A stretch of 64,000 bases of DNA from Salvia splendens (taxonomy: Eukaryota; Streptophyta; Magnoliopsida; Lamiales; Lamiaceae): assembly GCF_004379255.2 (NCBI RefSeq), contig NC_056048.1, positions 12,361,197 through 12,425,196 of the forward strand, written 5' to 3'. The number at the start of each line of letters is the position of its first letter. Within the stretch, counting starts at the first letter, position 1. The position numbers and the translations under genes were made by a program. Shown in pieces: positions 1 to 12,684 of the stretch. Below the pieces are notes generated by a model that had not been told where the DNA came from, did not search any database, and was given only the letters and a program-made list of their open reading frames with translations.

Positions 1-398
1 CCTTCCACGTCCTCGGCCTCGTGGCCTGCCAGCCCTTCGTGGTGGCATCCTGATGGTTTATGTAGCCTTTTAAATAAGTATACAACATACACGATAGCTA
101 AACAGAAAATGTGGCTCTTCAAGATATAAATGAACACCGCTTTTCGAGATTTCATATATAATCGCAAATCCAGTACATCATAAGAGTTCGCCTCGAAAGG
201 TCTTTTACAAAAAGAACGCACATCCAAGTACGCATCATGAAGTCCCGGTACTGCAGAACATCACCAAAAGTACTTAGCCACTGCCCGTCTAACAGCTCGG
301 GTCTTACGTGCTAATCCAAAGAAATCTACTAAAATCTCAAAAGAAAACGCTACATCAGAACGCCATCATACTAGGACGTTTCTGATGGTACAAGCCAC

Positions 399-1358
399 CT
401 ACTGCTCCTCGTCCGATCCTAGAGAGCTCACTCCCGAACTCCCCTCGAAGTCATCATCACTATCCATCACCAGGATAGGATCCTTAGGTGCTGCCCCTGG
501 CATGTCCTCGGGCGCTGGGGGTGGGGCTGCGACTATCGGGAAGAGAACCGCCTCTAGCTCCATCTCAGGGCGGATCGCCTGCAGCCAAGCCATCATCTCC
601 TCCGACTGCTGACAGAACCTGGCGCGGAGGTCCTCCACCCAGTGGTGCGCTGGTGGTGGCTCGGGTGCCTCGACTGTCTGCCTCACCATCTCCAGGGCCC
701 TCTCCTGAGCTACCATGGTGTGAGTCATCCGGACCTCTCCCGGACTCTCATCCTCGTCAACGACTACCATTGGGGCCTTGCCTCGCCCCTCTGGATCGTG
801 CCTAGCTCTCCCTGGCTCTGGTGTCCCTAGATGTCGGGACGGTCCCGCCTCATGGTCATGGCGGCCCAAGGTGCTGCCCTCGGGAGGGGTCGACATGCTC
901 CACTGGAGTGGGGGTGGTGGAAAGTCGCCCTCCGCAACAGGTGGAACGTCCAGGAAATGAACATACTGTAAGAAGATGAATGATATAAATCCATGGAAGT
1001 CCCCAATCGTCTCCTGTGTGTCGACCCTCCTATAGATGTAGCTACTCGACATCCAAGTGGCCCAGACCCCCCACTCGTCAGGAAGCACAGAGATCAGCTG
1101 GTGGATGCCATCAAGCTCGGTGGTACCGTACTGGTGGGTCCTCTCCCACAGCATGTAGAATCGGCACAGAATCGGCAGTATGCCCTCTCCATCATACGGG
1201 CGGTAAGATCGGTATGCACGAAGCAAGTACTCCGCTAGGCTCTCGTAAGCATCAAGCGTAGGTCTGGCTGGGTCCTGTCCCTCCATCTGCACGAGGGTGG
1301 ATCCCGAGTCAGAGAGTGCAGTCGTGAAGAAAACGTAAAGAACGTAAAGACGATGCAT
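399..1358 (-). CDS. Uncharacterised 319-codon ORF in the gypsy-like element interior
   Basis: An uninterrupted 319-residue frame begins about 620 bp downstream of the primer binding site, roughly where gag would lie. I do not recognise it. The first 125 residues are rich in aromatic and hydrophobic residues (for example LLRAYRSYRPYDGEGILP), the middle is proline and glycine rich, and the end is strongly acidic (MDSDDDFEGSS). No CCHC zinc knuckle, protease, reverse transcriptase or integrase motif is visible. A second possible start (MEGQDPARP) lies about 25 codons in. Either the element is non-autonomous and carries a captured or replaced gene, or this is a diverged gag. The high GC content of the second half could help keep the frame open by chance. 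Confidence 0.4.
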   Translation of the reverse strand: MHRLYVLYVFFTTALSDSGSTLVQMEGQDPARPTLDAYESLAEYLLRAYRSYRPYDGEGILPILCRFYMLWERTHQYGTTELDGIHQLISVLPDEWGVWATWMSSSYIYRRVDTQETIGDFHGFISFIFLQYVHFLDVPPVAEGDFPPPPLQWSMSTPPEGSTLGRHDHEAGPSRHLGTPEPGRARHDPEGRGKAPMVVVDEDESPGEVRMTHTMVAQERALEMVRQTVEAPEPPPAHHWVEDLRARFCQQSEEMMAWLQAIRPEMELEAVLFPIVAAPPPAPEDMPGAAPKDPILVMDSDDDFEGSSGVSSLGSDEEQ

Positions 1359-1977
1359 GCGAGTCTAAGGAATCATCCTCTAAAGCCACTATACTGTGTG
1401 ATCTAATGTCATCCGACTAAGTTCTCATCTCAACTATCATTCTACAAGGTCTTCGCGAAACGTGGTGAAAACATCAACCCTTGGATCTACATGAGTGACT
1501 TGACCACAGTGAGGATGCATCTTGTGCTATTCCCTTATAGCACTGTTCCTCGTCTATCCTTTCAACATTGCCCCTCTCGGGCTCTTATGCATTGGGCGTT
1601 GGCTTTCTTGCGAAAAAAAATCATTTCTCTTGGGTTCACGCTTTCGTGCTTAGGTTCGTGATGCATTATCTATCTCAAAAAGAAATCGATTGCTAGGGAA
1701 AGCAATCATAGGATTTATAGTTCATCCTTTGTAGTTCCATTTTGAGCTACATTCTCTAGGAAAGTTCCTATTTCCCTTCGATTCTTCTTTATTTTCTTTA
1801 TCAGGTGGGCATTCCCGTCACACTTGGTTCTAACGACCTCACAATCTCACTTCTTAACTTCACCTCGGTTGAACGTCCAGGAGCATTGATCGAGTCGATT
1901 GTTTGGAAGGATCTAGTGAACAAGTCTAGATCTTGACTAAAGAAATGTGTGGATAGCAGAGCCGGAAAGAAACTAGG

Positions 1978-1989
1978 GCTCTGATACCA
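1978..1989 (-). other. Primer binding site (initiator-tRNA-Met type)
   Basis: On the minus strand this reads TGGTATCAGAGC, the usual plant tRNA-Met primer site, three bases inside the LTR end. It fixes the orientation of the element as leftward. Confidence 0.85.
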
Positions 1990-1992
1990 CTC

Positions 1993-4900
1993 TGTCACGA
2001 CCCAATTCTTGTTAAGGATAACAAGAATGAGTAACTCGCGACTAATGGGGGATTAAAGAAGCGGGAATAGAAAAGGGGTAGAATCTGAAGAACTTGCCGA
2101 AGGCCAACTGATTGATATCACCAAAATAAGTGTCAAGTATTCAATTACAAACTCTCAAGAAATAGAGTCATCCAACAAGTCAACTGAATCAGAGTTCGAT
2201 GATGAGACTTTACTATTCTCAATTGACAAAACACAGCGGAATAGGTCTCTGCTGAACGAATTCGTGTATGAAGACACGAATCGTCTAGGAATCCACACGA
2301 TTATTTAGTAGCATCGACTCCGATCAATTCTCCTCTCTCTGGGCGTTCAACTTGCATATTTATAAATACATGCAGGGCTGAGTACTGGAGTACTTAGAGG
2401 ACACTTGCCGAAAATTAAAGCATAAATTATATAAGTTGTCATCCATCAACAGTATCACACGGGGGTTTTCTTAAAAGGCCCGAGCATACTAAATTCTTTT
2501 GTGATCTTAAAAGTCCGACTGATCAGTCTAAGTTCTTCAACTTTCCTACCATGTCTGAGAAACTCGTGCCGTGAAGGTGGCCACCTTCAACGGACACCCT
2601 CGCCTGCCAACCTCTCTCTAGGATGGCTCACAGCGCTCGCGCACGAAATTCCGAATAGGATTTGCGATCCTATTGGGAACCGAATTCTTTATCAAATTTT
2701 TGGCATCGCCAAACTTTCGGCATATAGCCCTCACAGACATGTCTCGAAAACAAACATTTTATGGCATGACAACAACTTTAAAATAATTCACATCTCCATT
2801 TTTGAGATATTTGCTTTAAAATATTTGCTTCATAACTTCAAAATATTTGCTTTATATCCACACTATAGTGCTGGATATTAAAAGAAAGCCCACCTGTTAT
2901 GCTTATCTCCGATTAACAATTCCTCGTTCGGCCTCTCTTGCCCCTTGAACAAATTCCTTTAGAAATAAATAGCGTAAACGCTAATTAATACTCGAGCTAT
3001 TTTTCTGAGAAAAGAATGCATGCATCCTTTCTCTTAGTCTCGGCTTAAAGGATTCTTCTTAAATCCTAACTCGGCTTTTCTATACGACGGCGCTTAAATT
3101 ATTCATTTTACTTATCTTGGAGAAATTCTATTATCTCTTAATATGGATTCCTAAAATCCCTCCTTAAATTCCTTCTTCTTCGAATTTTTCTTAAGGCCGC
3201 CCATGGCGTCGCGGGGTGACGCCGGTCGGCCCTTCGCATCTCCGCTTAACCTTCCACGTCTTTGGGATACTTAATTTATTCGGAAATTAATTTAATTAAG
3301 CTCCAAGCTTAATTCCTTACATTAATTCCTTTCCAAACAATATTAAATTTCGAAGTCCACTAAGTTTAATATCCAATCTCAATAATTCTCGGTATAACTA
3401 ATAATTTGTAGGCTTCTTTAATTAATTCATCCATAAGCCCAACTAGTTAAGATTCCTCTTATTTCCTTCATCAGCTCCATCGGCCCAAATCAATTAATTA
3501 AAGAGATGGCCCAATTCAATACTACTTCAAACCCCCTTCTCAGTCAACACTCCCAATTCCTTACTCTAAATTCATCTTCCCCAAAATGAGAAGTACAGCA
3601 GCCTCGGTTCCTCCTCCCGCCGACCCTCCTTCTCCTCCGACGAGTTCACGTTGCCCCCGACGAATTCATTCCGTCATTTATTCTTCTTCGGCGAGTCCAC
3701 GCCGGGGTGGCTCTACTCCCTTCGCAAAATGGAATTTCCCCAACCGTGAGGGAACAACATCGTCTTCTTCCTTCGAGGCTGCCGTTTGCGGCGTCGCTCG
3801 GCGTCACGCAGCTGCTCCGCCTCCGGTCCTCGTCGAGCCTGCTTTGCCGACGAACCCTCGGACCGGGAAGGTGTCGCCTTCTCCTCTGTCCTACGGTGAG
3901 AATGCCGCGTCCTTGATGGGAGTTACGGGATTCTGCCGTCGTCTTCTCCGTGCCTTGGTTAGCAATGCCTCCGCCACCATCCACCGTTCTTGGGCTCGCC
4001 TCGCCGACCTAAGCTAAGTCCCTTCCCCCTTCCCCCGTTTACTACTTTGTTGGATTACGTAGTGGTTAAGTGCACTTCGATCATTGATTGTCTGATCTCG
4101 TGGGGTTATTTACGAAACTCGGGGAGAACTTGCTATCTCTTGTTGTTCAATGTTTGATGAGGTTCTGCCTACTGTAATTGCTTTTGAAACTGTGGTGAAT
4201 CCTATGGGAAAGTCTATGTTCTTTGCGCTATCTTACTTGTCTACATGATGCAAAGAGGGGGTTTGGTGATTACCTTGCTCGGTTTATCCCCTTGATCTGC
4301 ACTTCTCGGTGCCGCCGCCTCGCTTGTCGCCGCTCCTCACTCTGTCGCACCCTTTGACTCGTGAAAGTTGATAGAATGAAATCGTGGAGTGGGAAGGGGA
4401 CGGCGGTATTTATAGGCCAGGGCCTTGGCTTCTTGTGGCAGAGATTTGGGGCATTGTGATCCCAATTTTGGTTACAACCTCAGCCTCCTTTTGAGTTTAA
4501 TGTTTAAGGGAATCCTACCTATTCGATGCAAACCTTGGGGCTGCCCTTTTGACTATTTTCTTGGGAGAAGTATTTCCTATTTTTGGGGTTGATGTTTCCC
4601 TTCTTTCTTGCTGATATGTTTGGCCTCCTTTGCCAACTTCGTGACAGCCTTGGAAATCCCACTTTCAGCTGATTTTGGTTCTGTAATATACTTCCTCTTT
4701 TGGGCTCTAACATGAGCTCACACTTGATCACCAATTGTCTTCATTTCCTTCCTTGGAGATTTGGGTATCTTGACCCGTGTCCATACTTGGACTTGGTGAT
4801 GGCATTTTGCAGAGGCTCCTGCAGGAGCTTGCACTTCTTTCCATTTTCTTGTTAGATTCTAAGGCTTGAGGTTTGATTGATAAGTCTTCTAACCTCTTTT

Positions 4901-5353
4901 GGTGTTAACATGGCAGGTTCCTGGCTGTCATTTTTGGAGCCTTGTGGCTGTCCAAGATCGAGAAGGATAGGAGAGGGGGAAAAGGGAGATTTGCTTACCA
5001 CCCCAGTTCGTCTTACTCTCTTACTCATTCTAGTTTAGAGATAGGTAGGAGGTTGTACTTCCATTTTCATGTAATACTTGGCTTTGGAGCTCTTAGAGTG
5101 GGGTGTAGTATTTCCTTAATTAAGCATCATGATGTAACAATTAGATGTACCCACTTTTCTCTAGTAAAAGTATTCTATTTACTTTTATCTTGAAACTTTT
5201 CTTGTACTTTATCTCCTTCACAAAACTCGTTTTATTCCACGATGGAAATTACAACGGAAATTCTACGTTCACATGCCCTTCACGCGAGGATTAATTAGTC
5301 TAATAAATTTCGATTATCCACAACAAAAAGAAAAGAAATTCCGGGGCGTCACA
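1993..5353 (-). repeat. 5' LTR (3.36 kb) of the leftward gypsy-like element
   Basis: A 3361-bp LTR bounded by TG...CA ends, directly abutting the primer binding site. It contains the short box TGCAGGGCTGAGTAC at 2371-2385, also found in the 53368 solo LTR and, shortened and inverted, at 5568-5580. The GC-rich part near 3590-4020 gives open frames on both strands, which I treat as a compositional effect rather than genes. Confidence 0.8.
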
Positions 5354-5961
5354 CTTGGTTTGTGGCCACATTCCAAGTCATGTATGAGCAGATATGGTTG
5401 ACGTCTATGCGAAAAATGACTGCGCAATTGTGATTTTGAACAATGGAATATTTTGGTGCCTCGGGCCTTTCAAAAGCTAAAACCCTGATGGTTACCTAAC
5501 AACGGCATGATAAAATATAAATATTTTTGATAACTTGTTTTCGGCATAAGTCCACTGAGTGCATCAAGTACTCAGCCCTGAATGTGTTTTCCCTATGTGC
5601 AGGTTGAGCGATGACGAGCTGGGTGGTGTTGAGCTTAAATTGAAGTCTCGTTGGATTTATTTTGAACTCCGAGGGGCGTCGTGTCTTCATACATGGCGTC
5701 ACTCTTACTCTTGAATGCTTTCGCTGAATTATGACTGTTTCTTTCTCAATTATGTTACTGAACCCTCTTCCATTCTTGGACTATAAATTTTGATAAATGT
5801 TGACTTCGGATTCAAATGTTAAGAGTTTACTCTGGTTTTCCCTCGTTATTGAATATTAAATATTTTGGTTAAACCCTTTAGTGAAACCTTAGAAAATTCT
5901 CCTTTCATAAAGTCCCTTTGGTCGCGACCTCCCGCATTTATTGAGAAAGGGCGGTCGTGAC
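5354..5961 (+). repeat. 3' part of an older gypsy LTR, rightward, split by the 1-5353 element
   Basis: The segment ends in GGGCGGTCGTGACA, the reverse complement of the start of the solo LTR at 53368 (TGTCACGACCGCCC). It also shares the inverted GTACTCAGCCCTG box and a GCAGGTTGAGCG-like stretch with it. It is therefore the end of a related LTR, cut on its left side by the insertion ending at 5353. A small frame on the minus strand here is not coding. Confidence 0.7.
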
Positions 5962-6397
5962 ATTAATAAGCATGAAAACAATCATTCATCACATTTTTCA
6001 AATTATAGATCTACATAATTAAAACACATATATAGAATACAACAATATAGTTCTAGAATAAACTATCATAGATCTACAATATTCTCTTAGATCTAGAGTA
6101 TAATTTCATAGATCTAGAATATTCTCTAGAATATTCTTATAGATCTAGAATATTCTGTTTTGCAACAATATTAAGAATAGATCTAGAATATATTCTATAG
6201 ATTTTGGAATATTCTTTTTGTAGATCAGGATATTCTTTACTGATCTAGAATCAAAATTCATAGATCTAGAATATTCTTATGCAGATCTAGAATATTCACT
6301 TACGGATCTAAAATATTCTTCACAGATCCAAGAACATTTGAAAAAACCAGATTAAATCCACATAATCAGAGCCTAAAAGCATGGCTCTGATACAATT
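5962..6397 (-). repeat. Copia element leader with AGATCTAGAATATTC-type minisatellite
   Basis: Next to the copia LTR is a primer binding site (minus strand, TGTATCAGAGCCA, about 6381-6393). It is followed leftward by roughly ten imperfect copies of a 15-25 bp unit built on AGATCTAGAATATTC (about 6050-6335). The copia interior beyond this is replaced by the gypsy LTR remnant at 5961. No coding sequence was found. Confidence 0.6.
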
Positions 6398-7903
6398 TGT
6401 TGGGAATTGGCGCATCGGAAATTGCAAATTAAATAAATCCACAAAAGAATCTACTTAGGAGATCGATTCAATTTCATGCTTGAACATGTAGAGACATATT
6501 ATTGCGCAATTAATCACATAATTTAGAATTAACTTATGATGTTGAATACTTACAATTATGATTCTCCAAAGAATCAAAGTGGCTTGCTACTTCTCCACGT
6601 GTAGATCTTGAAGCTTGATTGTGATTCCAAGACCAAAGATCTTCTAACCTATGACCCAACTCTAGATCTAAATTCTTTGTGGGAGAAATCTCTTAGAAAT
6701 TATAGGGATCTTGAAGGAGAAGACAAGAAAAACCAATTGCTCACACTTTGGAATTTCGAAATCTCCTATTAGTGAGGAGCTCAAAATTATTGAAAGTTTG
6801 GAGGCTAGGTTTAGGTTATGTGTGATGATCTTTGTCACACCTCCTTCATCCCTATTTATGGAGTTTGTGATGGGCTTGGTTAGGGATCTATGGTGCTTGA
6901 ATTGGGCCTCCCCTATTGGACCTTCTTTACTAATTAAATTATAACCTATAATTCAATATAAGGCAAATGGAATATTTCTTGTGCCACTATCGAAAAAATA
7001 CTGACCGCCCATCCAATCCATGATTACAAGCAATCCGGGTTAACCTCTTTAATATATTATTTCTCGTATTTAAGACATTCTATATCCATTAATTAATTTG
7101 TAGTCTGCTATGGACTTTAAATTAATTAATATCTTTTTATTTCCAAGAGTTTGTCTAGTACGAGATGTGTATTAAAATATACTTTGCTTTTCTATTATTC
7201 TTGGACTAAATCCAAACCGGTCGGGTTTTCGAATAATAGAACTTTTCTCGAACATTTCTTGGGGATATAGTCAAACCACGCAGGCACACGATTCAATGTA
7301 ATAATAAAACTAACATCATACTAGTTATTAATTACTACTACCCAAGATATTAGGAATATTGGGTTGCAAAAAATCCGCACCTACTGATAAGTCAAAGCAG
7401 CGTATGATTAAATAACATGTGTCATTATTACAAAGATTATGAAATATTAAATCTCCAAGACATTGTCTTTTAGTAGATAGCAATAAAGACGTGTCTATGA
7501 TTTAGATCATTTCAATGCTATACCACACCAGTGTCACTAGTCTTTCTCAAGGTAAAGACGCCTTTCGAATGGACACTGCAACCTTTCGCGATAGGTAACC
7601 AAGTCTATCTAGGTTTTGAAAAAGTTTTACTTCTACAAGGTTCCGGTTGGGTCACCTACTGTGATGACCTGTTCCACGACCCAGCCTTCAATGTAGAAGA
7701 CTTAGACTGATTTTACTTTCTAGTGTTTTAATTATATAATTAAATATGTAATTAAAGACAGTCAATACCCATTAAAGTAAAATACACAACATGAAGAAAA
7801 CATTTATTATTCTCATTAAATAAGGAGAGTTTTACAATATACAAGTCATTTATCAAATTCATAATAAACTCGAAAAATGCTTTTTAGTATATATATTCCA
7901 ACA
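6398..7903 (-). repeat. Copia-type 5' LTR (1.5 kb), leftward
   Basis: On the minus strand the LTR starts TGTTGGAATATATATAC (at 7903) and ends CCAATTCCCAACA (at 6398), adjoining a tRNA-Met-type primer site. It shares an internal block with the copia LTRs at 19562 and 26899 (reverse complement of 7337-7385, around GGTGCGGATTTTT and ATCTTGGGTAGT), so the two elements belong to one lineage. It interrupts a Harbinger ORF1 whose remainder starts at about 7909. Confidence 0.75.
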
Positions 7904-8747
7904 GGCGACCTACCAATCCCAGCATTACAAACCATTCAAGTACCTCAGCGCTTGGCAGGAGGTGCGTACGCATCCGAAGTATAAGGGAGGCGTATCATTC
8001 TCCTCCAGCTCCTCCAGCAAACGATCGAGGTCGGTATCCCTATCGGACGCCAGCGAGGATGAGGTTGCTAGCCAGCTTGCCGGAGCTAACTTGGGTAGCC
8101 CCGACGCCGGTCCGAGCAGTTCCCAACGTCGGCCGCAAGGATGGAAACAGGCGACGGCCAACCGTCGTCGCGCCGCTCCCGCTCCCTTTGTGCCATCTCA
8201 ACCCCCCACCAACTCGTTGTGGACCCTCTTGGCTCAACTCAATATGGAAGAGACGTCTCACATGTCTCCCGAGCAACTTGAGGTGCATCGGGCAATGATA
8301 CGAGGTCTTTGACAAACATTGGGGATATGGCCGGAGAACTAGTCTTCCACGGGTAATTTTTCAGCCTTTAATTATGTAATTTTTAATTTGTAGGATTTTA
8401 ATTATGTATTTTTTATTTTTTAGGATTTTAATTATGTAATTTTTATTTTTTAGGATTTTAAGTTTGTAATTTTTATTTTTTAGGATTTAATTATGTAATT
8501 TTTATATTTTTTAAATTTGTAATAGTAGTTCGAGTATTTTTAATGTATTTTTATATTGTAGAAATGTTTTTAGTAATTGAAGTATTTAAATTAAATAATG
8601 GAATGGTGGGACCCTTGGGCATGTCCTTGCAGAAGAGCATGAATGTGGATGTTGTGCTCTTGGGGAAGAGCAAGAAGTAAAAAATGAATAAAAATGGGTT
8701 CGGGCCCACATCCATGCTCTTTGGCAAGAGCATGGATGGGGATGTTC
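7904..8747 (+). mobile_element. PIF/Harbinger element, right-hand part only
   Basis: This is the surviving end of a Harbinger-type element truncated on the left by the copia LTR. It contains the tail of an ORF1 gene and ends in a terminal repeat GAGCATGGATGGGGATGTTC at 8728-8747, followed by TTA, the usual Harbinger target. Similar terminal sequence in opposite orientation occurs at 57737-58675. Between 8366 and 8525 are about five copies of a 38-bp unit around TATGTAATTTTTATTTTTTA. Confidence 0.6.
7911..8312 (+). pseudogene. Harbinger ORF1 C-terminal fragment (Myb/SANT-like accessory protein)
   Basis: The frame is open from the copia junction to the stop at 8310-8312. It begins with YQSQHYKPFKYLSAWQEV and HPKY, the pattern expected at the end of the trihelix/SANT-like domain of Harbinger ORF1 proteins, which in the family bind DNA and help the transposase. 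A serine-rich linker, a basic stretch (QRRPQGWKQATANRRR) and a helical C-terminal tail follow. The N-terminal half is missing because the copia element inserted at 7903/7904. No ORF2 transposase is adjacent. Naming rests on remembered family pattern. Confidence 0.55.
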
Positions 8748-8796
8748 TTATAACTTACTATTTATAATAAAGCTAAGTGACCACATTATGTACAAC

Positions 8797-10039
8797 TAGG
8801 CATGCACAAGGGTCGAAAACCGCCGGTTCAGGGTCATGAACCGGCAGTTCAAGGGTCGGGGAATGTATGAACCTGAACCGGCCCGCCTAGCTCCCGGCGG
8901 TTCCGGTTCCGGTTCAAAAAACCGGCGGGTTACGGGGCGGTTCAAAACCGCCGGTTTTCAGCTTGAACCGCCGGTTCCGGGCCGGTTCGACGGTTCGACG
9001 AATTTTTTTTTTTTTTTTTGCATTTTTCAACTTTTCAATTTTAATCAACTTACATTACACTTTTCAAGTTTGTTTTTTTATGAAATGTGAGTAAATAAAA
9101 TTGAAAAAAATACGGATAAAGTTGCAATTTTATTGAAATTGCATGTTTACAAATTACACGTTACAAGTTACAACAATTACAAATTGAAAACATATGGCGG
9201 TCTTGAAGTCTTAAACAAAATTTAAATACAAATGAGACTACTAGTGAAGAACTAATTACAAATGACAAGAAACGATGTTGAAGTTCTTAAACGTATAAGT
9301 GTATTATATATATACTCTTAACCGGCAAAGAAGATCTTTCTACATAACTAAATTAAGGACACCTTTAGCAATTCAACTTTAAATGTTGAGTTTCGTCTAA
9401 CAATCAACAAATATAGTAGAATTGTCAAAAGTTTCCCTCATTTAGCCGTATAGAGAAATATACTTCATCGACTAGAGTATATACAAATACAATTATGTAA
9501 TTGTTTTTGCATATACAAAAACATATGGCGGTTCAACCCTAAACCGGCGGGTTGTCCATGGTTTCCGTCAGAAAACCGCCGGTTTCTGACCGAAAACCGG
9601 CGGTTTCTGACCGGTTTTGCAGGCCTACACACTGACCCTACGGCCTAGCCTCTGAAAAGTTGCCGGAACCGTCAGAAACCGGCTCCCGAACCGGCAGTTT
9701 ACCCCTACAAACCGGCGGTTTACCCCGACAAACCGGCGGTTTACCCCTCAAATCGGCGGTTTACCCCGCGAACCGTCGGTTCCAACGGCTATACTAAACC
9801 TCTACGCGAACCCTACGAACCCCTAACCTACGAAACACTATTTAACCCTTTGAACCGGCGGTTCGAACCGCCGAACCACCGGTTCAGGTTCAATATATTG
9901 CCGAACCTGAACCGGCCCTTCCGACCCTTCAACCCTTCTGCCGGTTCAACCCGCCGGTTCCGGGCCCGGTTCCGGTTCATGAACCGGCGGGCCCGAACCG
10001 GCGGTTAACCGCCGGGCCGGGTCGGTTTGTGCATGCCTA
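8797..10039. mobile_element. Non-autonomous hAT element, 1.24 kb, CCGGCGG-rich ends
   Basis: Terminal inverted repeats TAGGCATGCACAA (8797) and TTGTGCATGCCTA (10039) are flanked by a perfect 8-bp duplication TGTACAAC (8789-8796 and 10040-10047), as expected for hAT. Both arms (about 8810-9000 and 9530-10025) are packed with copies of AACCGGCGGTT and AACCGCCGGTT. The AT-rich centre has no coding potential. The arrangement recalls GC-rich Dart-type hAT elements of grasses; that comparison is inference. Confidence 0.85.
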
Positions 10040-10047
10040 TGTACAAC

Positions 10048-12675
10048 CATAAACTGGTTCAATTGAAAAAAAAATCGGTTTATTTATAAATTTCCGGTTC
10101 AATAGAAACTATATTTACTTTTCTATCCCTAATTAAAACTGCCGCCTAATTTTGTTCTCCGCCCAAAATTCCTGTTTTTCAGTTTTTCCCTCCCATTTTG
10201 CTACTCCATTTCCTTGATTACATCAAAAACTTTCCATATCTACCTATATTTTAGGATTCAACTAAATTAAATATTGCGTGGCCTTCAATTTTTTTTTATA
10301 TGATATGTTTAGTTATAAAATCTTTAATTAAGCTTACCTTTTATTCTATCTCTATAAGCATGGTTTTATTATCTGACGTATTTTAGTATTTATAATATAC
10401 AGAGAATTTCTTTTTTTAAATCTATATGTTATGTATATTAGTTTAATATGCACATCCAATTAAATTTTTTATTTAAAAATTCAAATACTTTAAAGTTTAG
10501 TTAGATTCATAAGTTAAAATGCTTATCAATTTTAATTATCATGTAATATACTACTATTATACTATATATTTATGTTATTGTCTAATATTTTATTTTTTAC
10601 ATACACATGATATCTAATGTGATAAATATTAAATATAAACATAAAACATAGTATATAATAAAAAAAAGAAACATACTTATATATACAAGAATTTATAAAC
10701 TGAAATGCTTACCCATTTTAATTATCATATCCTTTATTATATTTTTTATGTTTTTGTTTAATATTTTTATTTTTTACATAAGCATAATATCTAATGTGAT
10801 AAAATATTAAGTATAAATATAAAACATATAGTATAATAGTATAAAAGAAACTATGCTTATAGATAAAGAAAAAAAAGATTGATTAAATGACATGCAACAT
10901 TAGTTGCATTCAATATTAATTTTTTGATCTACAAATGAAATCTTAAATGTATTGCAAAATTCAACTAATAATTTATTATCATCTTACATTGTTTGACTTT
11001 TAATTTAATATAGAATTCTAATGAAATTATTGTTTAATTAAATATATAGTATATATTTTAATTTACTTGAGTCTAGATCAAACATCGAATTATTCTCATC
11101 AAATAGTTTTGTCTGTAAAAGAGATCCTATTATCACATTAGTGTTTGATTAAATAATTTTTTATCGTATTAGAGATTTAATACTGCAAAATCAATGAATT
11201 AATTAGTGAATTAAGAGCAATACTAATGACGTTAGTCTTGATTGAGATCTAATGTTGCAAAATAGATAGATCAGTTAGTTATTTGATCTAATGTTTTGTT
11301 AATGTGCTTGAGATTTCATGTTGAAAAATTCAACTAGTGAATTATTTTCATTCAACCTTTTGACTGAATAGAGAAATTATAGCAAATTATTTTTTGATTA
11401 AATATTTTTTTAATTTACTTGGGTTTTATCATCGCAAAAAATAAATAAATCATGCATTGAATTATTCTTATTTAACTAGTTTGTTTGTAAAAGTAATTTT
11501 ATAACATTAATCTTTGATCTAATAAATTTTAATGTGCTTGAGATTTTTAATTTTGTAAAATAAATAGATTAAGTTGTAAATTTTTCCCCCTCAACTAAGA
11601 ATATGTGGTGCAATAAAAACGAGAGAGAGCATTGAAGTCATAAAAACGAGATAGGATGCTTCAAAATGAAAAGGCCAAGTGCTTGTCCTTTCTAATAACG
11701 CCAATCAAGAATTACGAGGCTATTTGAGATAAAATGGGATGTTGGACCATAAAAATACTTTTTTCATAAAAAATATTAGTTGAGATACTAATTAATTTGT
11801 CCTAAAGTCATTGCACCATTTTCCTTTTGCAATATTTTCATTTCTGTATTCTCTCTTATTCTTCTCTCATTTTTCCTTCTTTTACTATATTTTTTTAAAC
11901 CTTCCAATATTATTTTCTCCGTCCCAAAATAAGAGTCTTATTTTGTCATTTCGGTCTGTCCCACAATAAGAGTCCTAATTTACTTTTTTACCATAAGTGA
12001 TAAGTAGGCCCACGTATTTATTCCACTTACGTTTTATTATAAAACCAATATATATAAGTTGGACTCTTGTTCCATAACTTATTCAACCCACTTTTCCTTA
12101 CAATTTTTTAAAACCCATGTTATAACCAAATAAGACTCCTAATCTCGTGAAAAAAAAATGTCTTAAATAGATTAGGATGGAGGGAGCAATTTTTATACGA
12201 GTACCTATCTTCAAAACGAGTAATTTTCCTATTTTAGTAATTTTTCTCACAATATATCACCCTAATACTACATTAAGTCATTCTTATCAACGAGACTTTT
12301 TCAACTGCGGTAGATTGTTGAGCGAACTGAATTGATGTATTAAAACAGGAAATAAAATAAACTCTAAACATCCATTGAAATCACACTAGAATAGAGTCTA
12401 ATGCATAAAACAATAATAATCTACTTCACACCATTTACAAATGCTGCAAAACTTGTAGTACGTACCTCTAATTAATTAAACCAAACAATTTTTTTTTTAT
12501 AAATTCTTCTTTCAAGTGTAAAAAGATCATGCCAAAAATTATTGTACATTTCATTTGTACATAACATTATTACTATTAAAAAAAGCTACTTAACCAAACT
12601 ACTAACTCCTTAAATTTCCTAACCTGCTAAGAAACTACAAACTGAAACCCAAGGAAAAAAAACCATAAAACATCA
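10048..12675. other. AT-rich intergenic spacer with degenerate tandem repeats
   Basis: No gene is seen. From 10517 to 10862 a unit of about 186 bp occurs twice (copies begin AAATGCTTATCAATTTTAA and AAATGCTTACCCATTTTAA). From about 10900 to 11590 is a diffuse repeat of roughly 100-150 bp with recurring TTTGATCTAAT and GTGCTTGAGATTT words. A Stowaway-like element lies at 11913-12186. Confidence 0.55.
11913..12186. mobile_element. Stowaway-like MITE, degenerate
   Basis: The left end reads TTTCTCCGTCCCAAAATAAG and the right end AGATTAGGATGGAGGGAG, the inverted pattern of Tc1/mariner Stowaway elements. The left flank is TA; the right flank has mutated to CA. It is non-coding. Confidence 0.6.
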
Positions 12676-12684
12676 TTTAATTAA

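Larger units (their letters stand above)
1..5353 (-). mobile_element. Ty3/gypsy-like LTR retrotransposon, leftward, partial (5' LTR plus start of interior)
   Basis: The element reads on the minus strand. Its 5' LTR is 1993-5353, followed leftward by a tRNA-Met-type primer binding site and about 1.98 kb of interior that runs off the window. LTR ends are TGTGACGCCCCGG (at 5353) and GGGTCGTGACA (at 1993), a form I associate with Tekay/Del-type chromoviruses; that clade assignment is inference because no pol is in view. It is inserted in an older gypsy LTR whose remainder is 5354-5961. The flanking duplication cannot be checked because the other end lies outside. Confidence 0.75.

Noticed and set aside
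2501..2881. 126-codon ORF in the same LTR
   Set aside because: Same context as above; no recognisable motif and unusual composition for a protein.
3586..4017. 143-codon ORF in the GC-rich part of the gypsy-like LTR
   Set aside because: It lies within an LTR, in antisense orientation to the element. Long frames are open on both strands there because of GC-rich composition, and no domain is visible.
5962..6397. AGATCTAGAATATTC repeats considered as an independent satellite
   Set aside because: They directly follow a copia primer site and match the leader-repeat layout of the related copia element.
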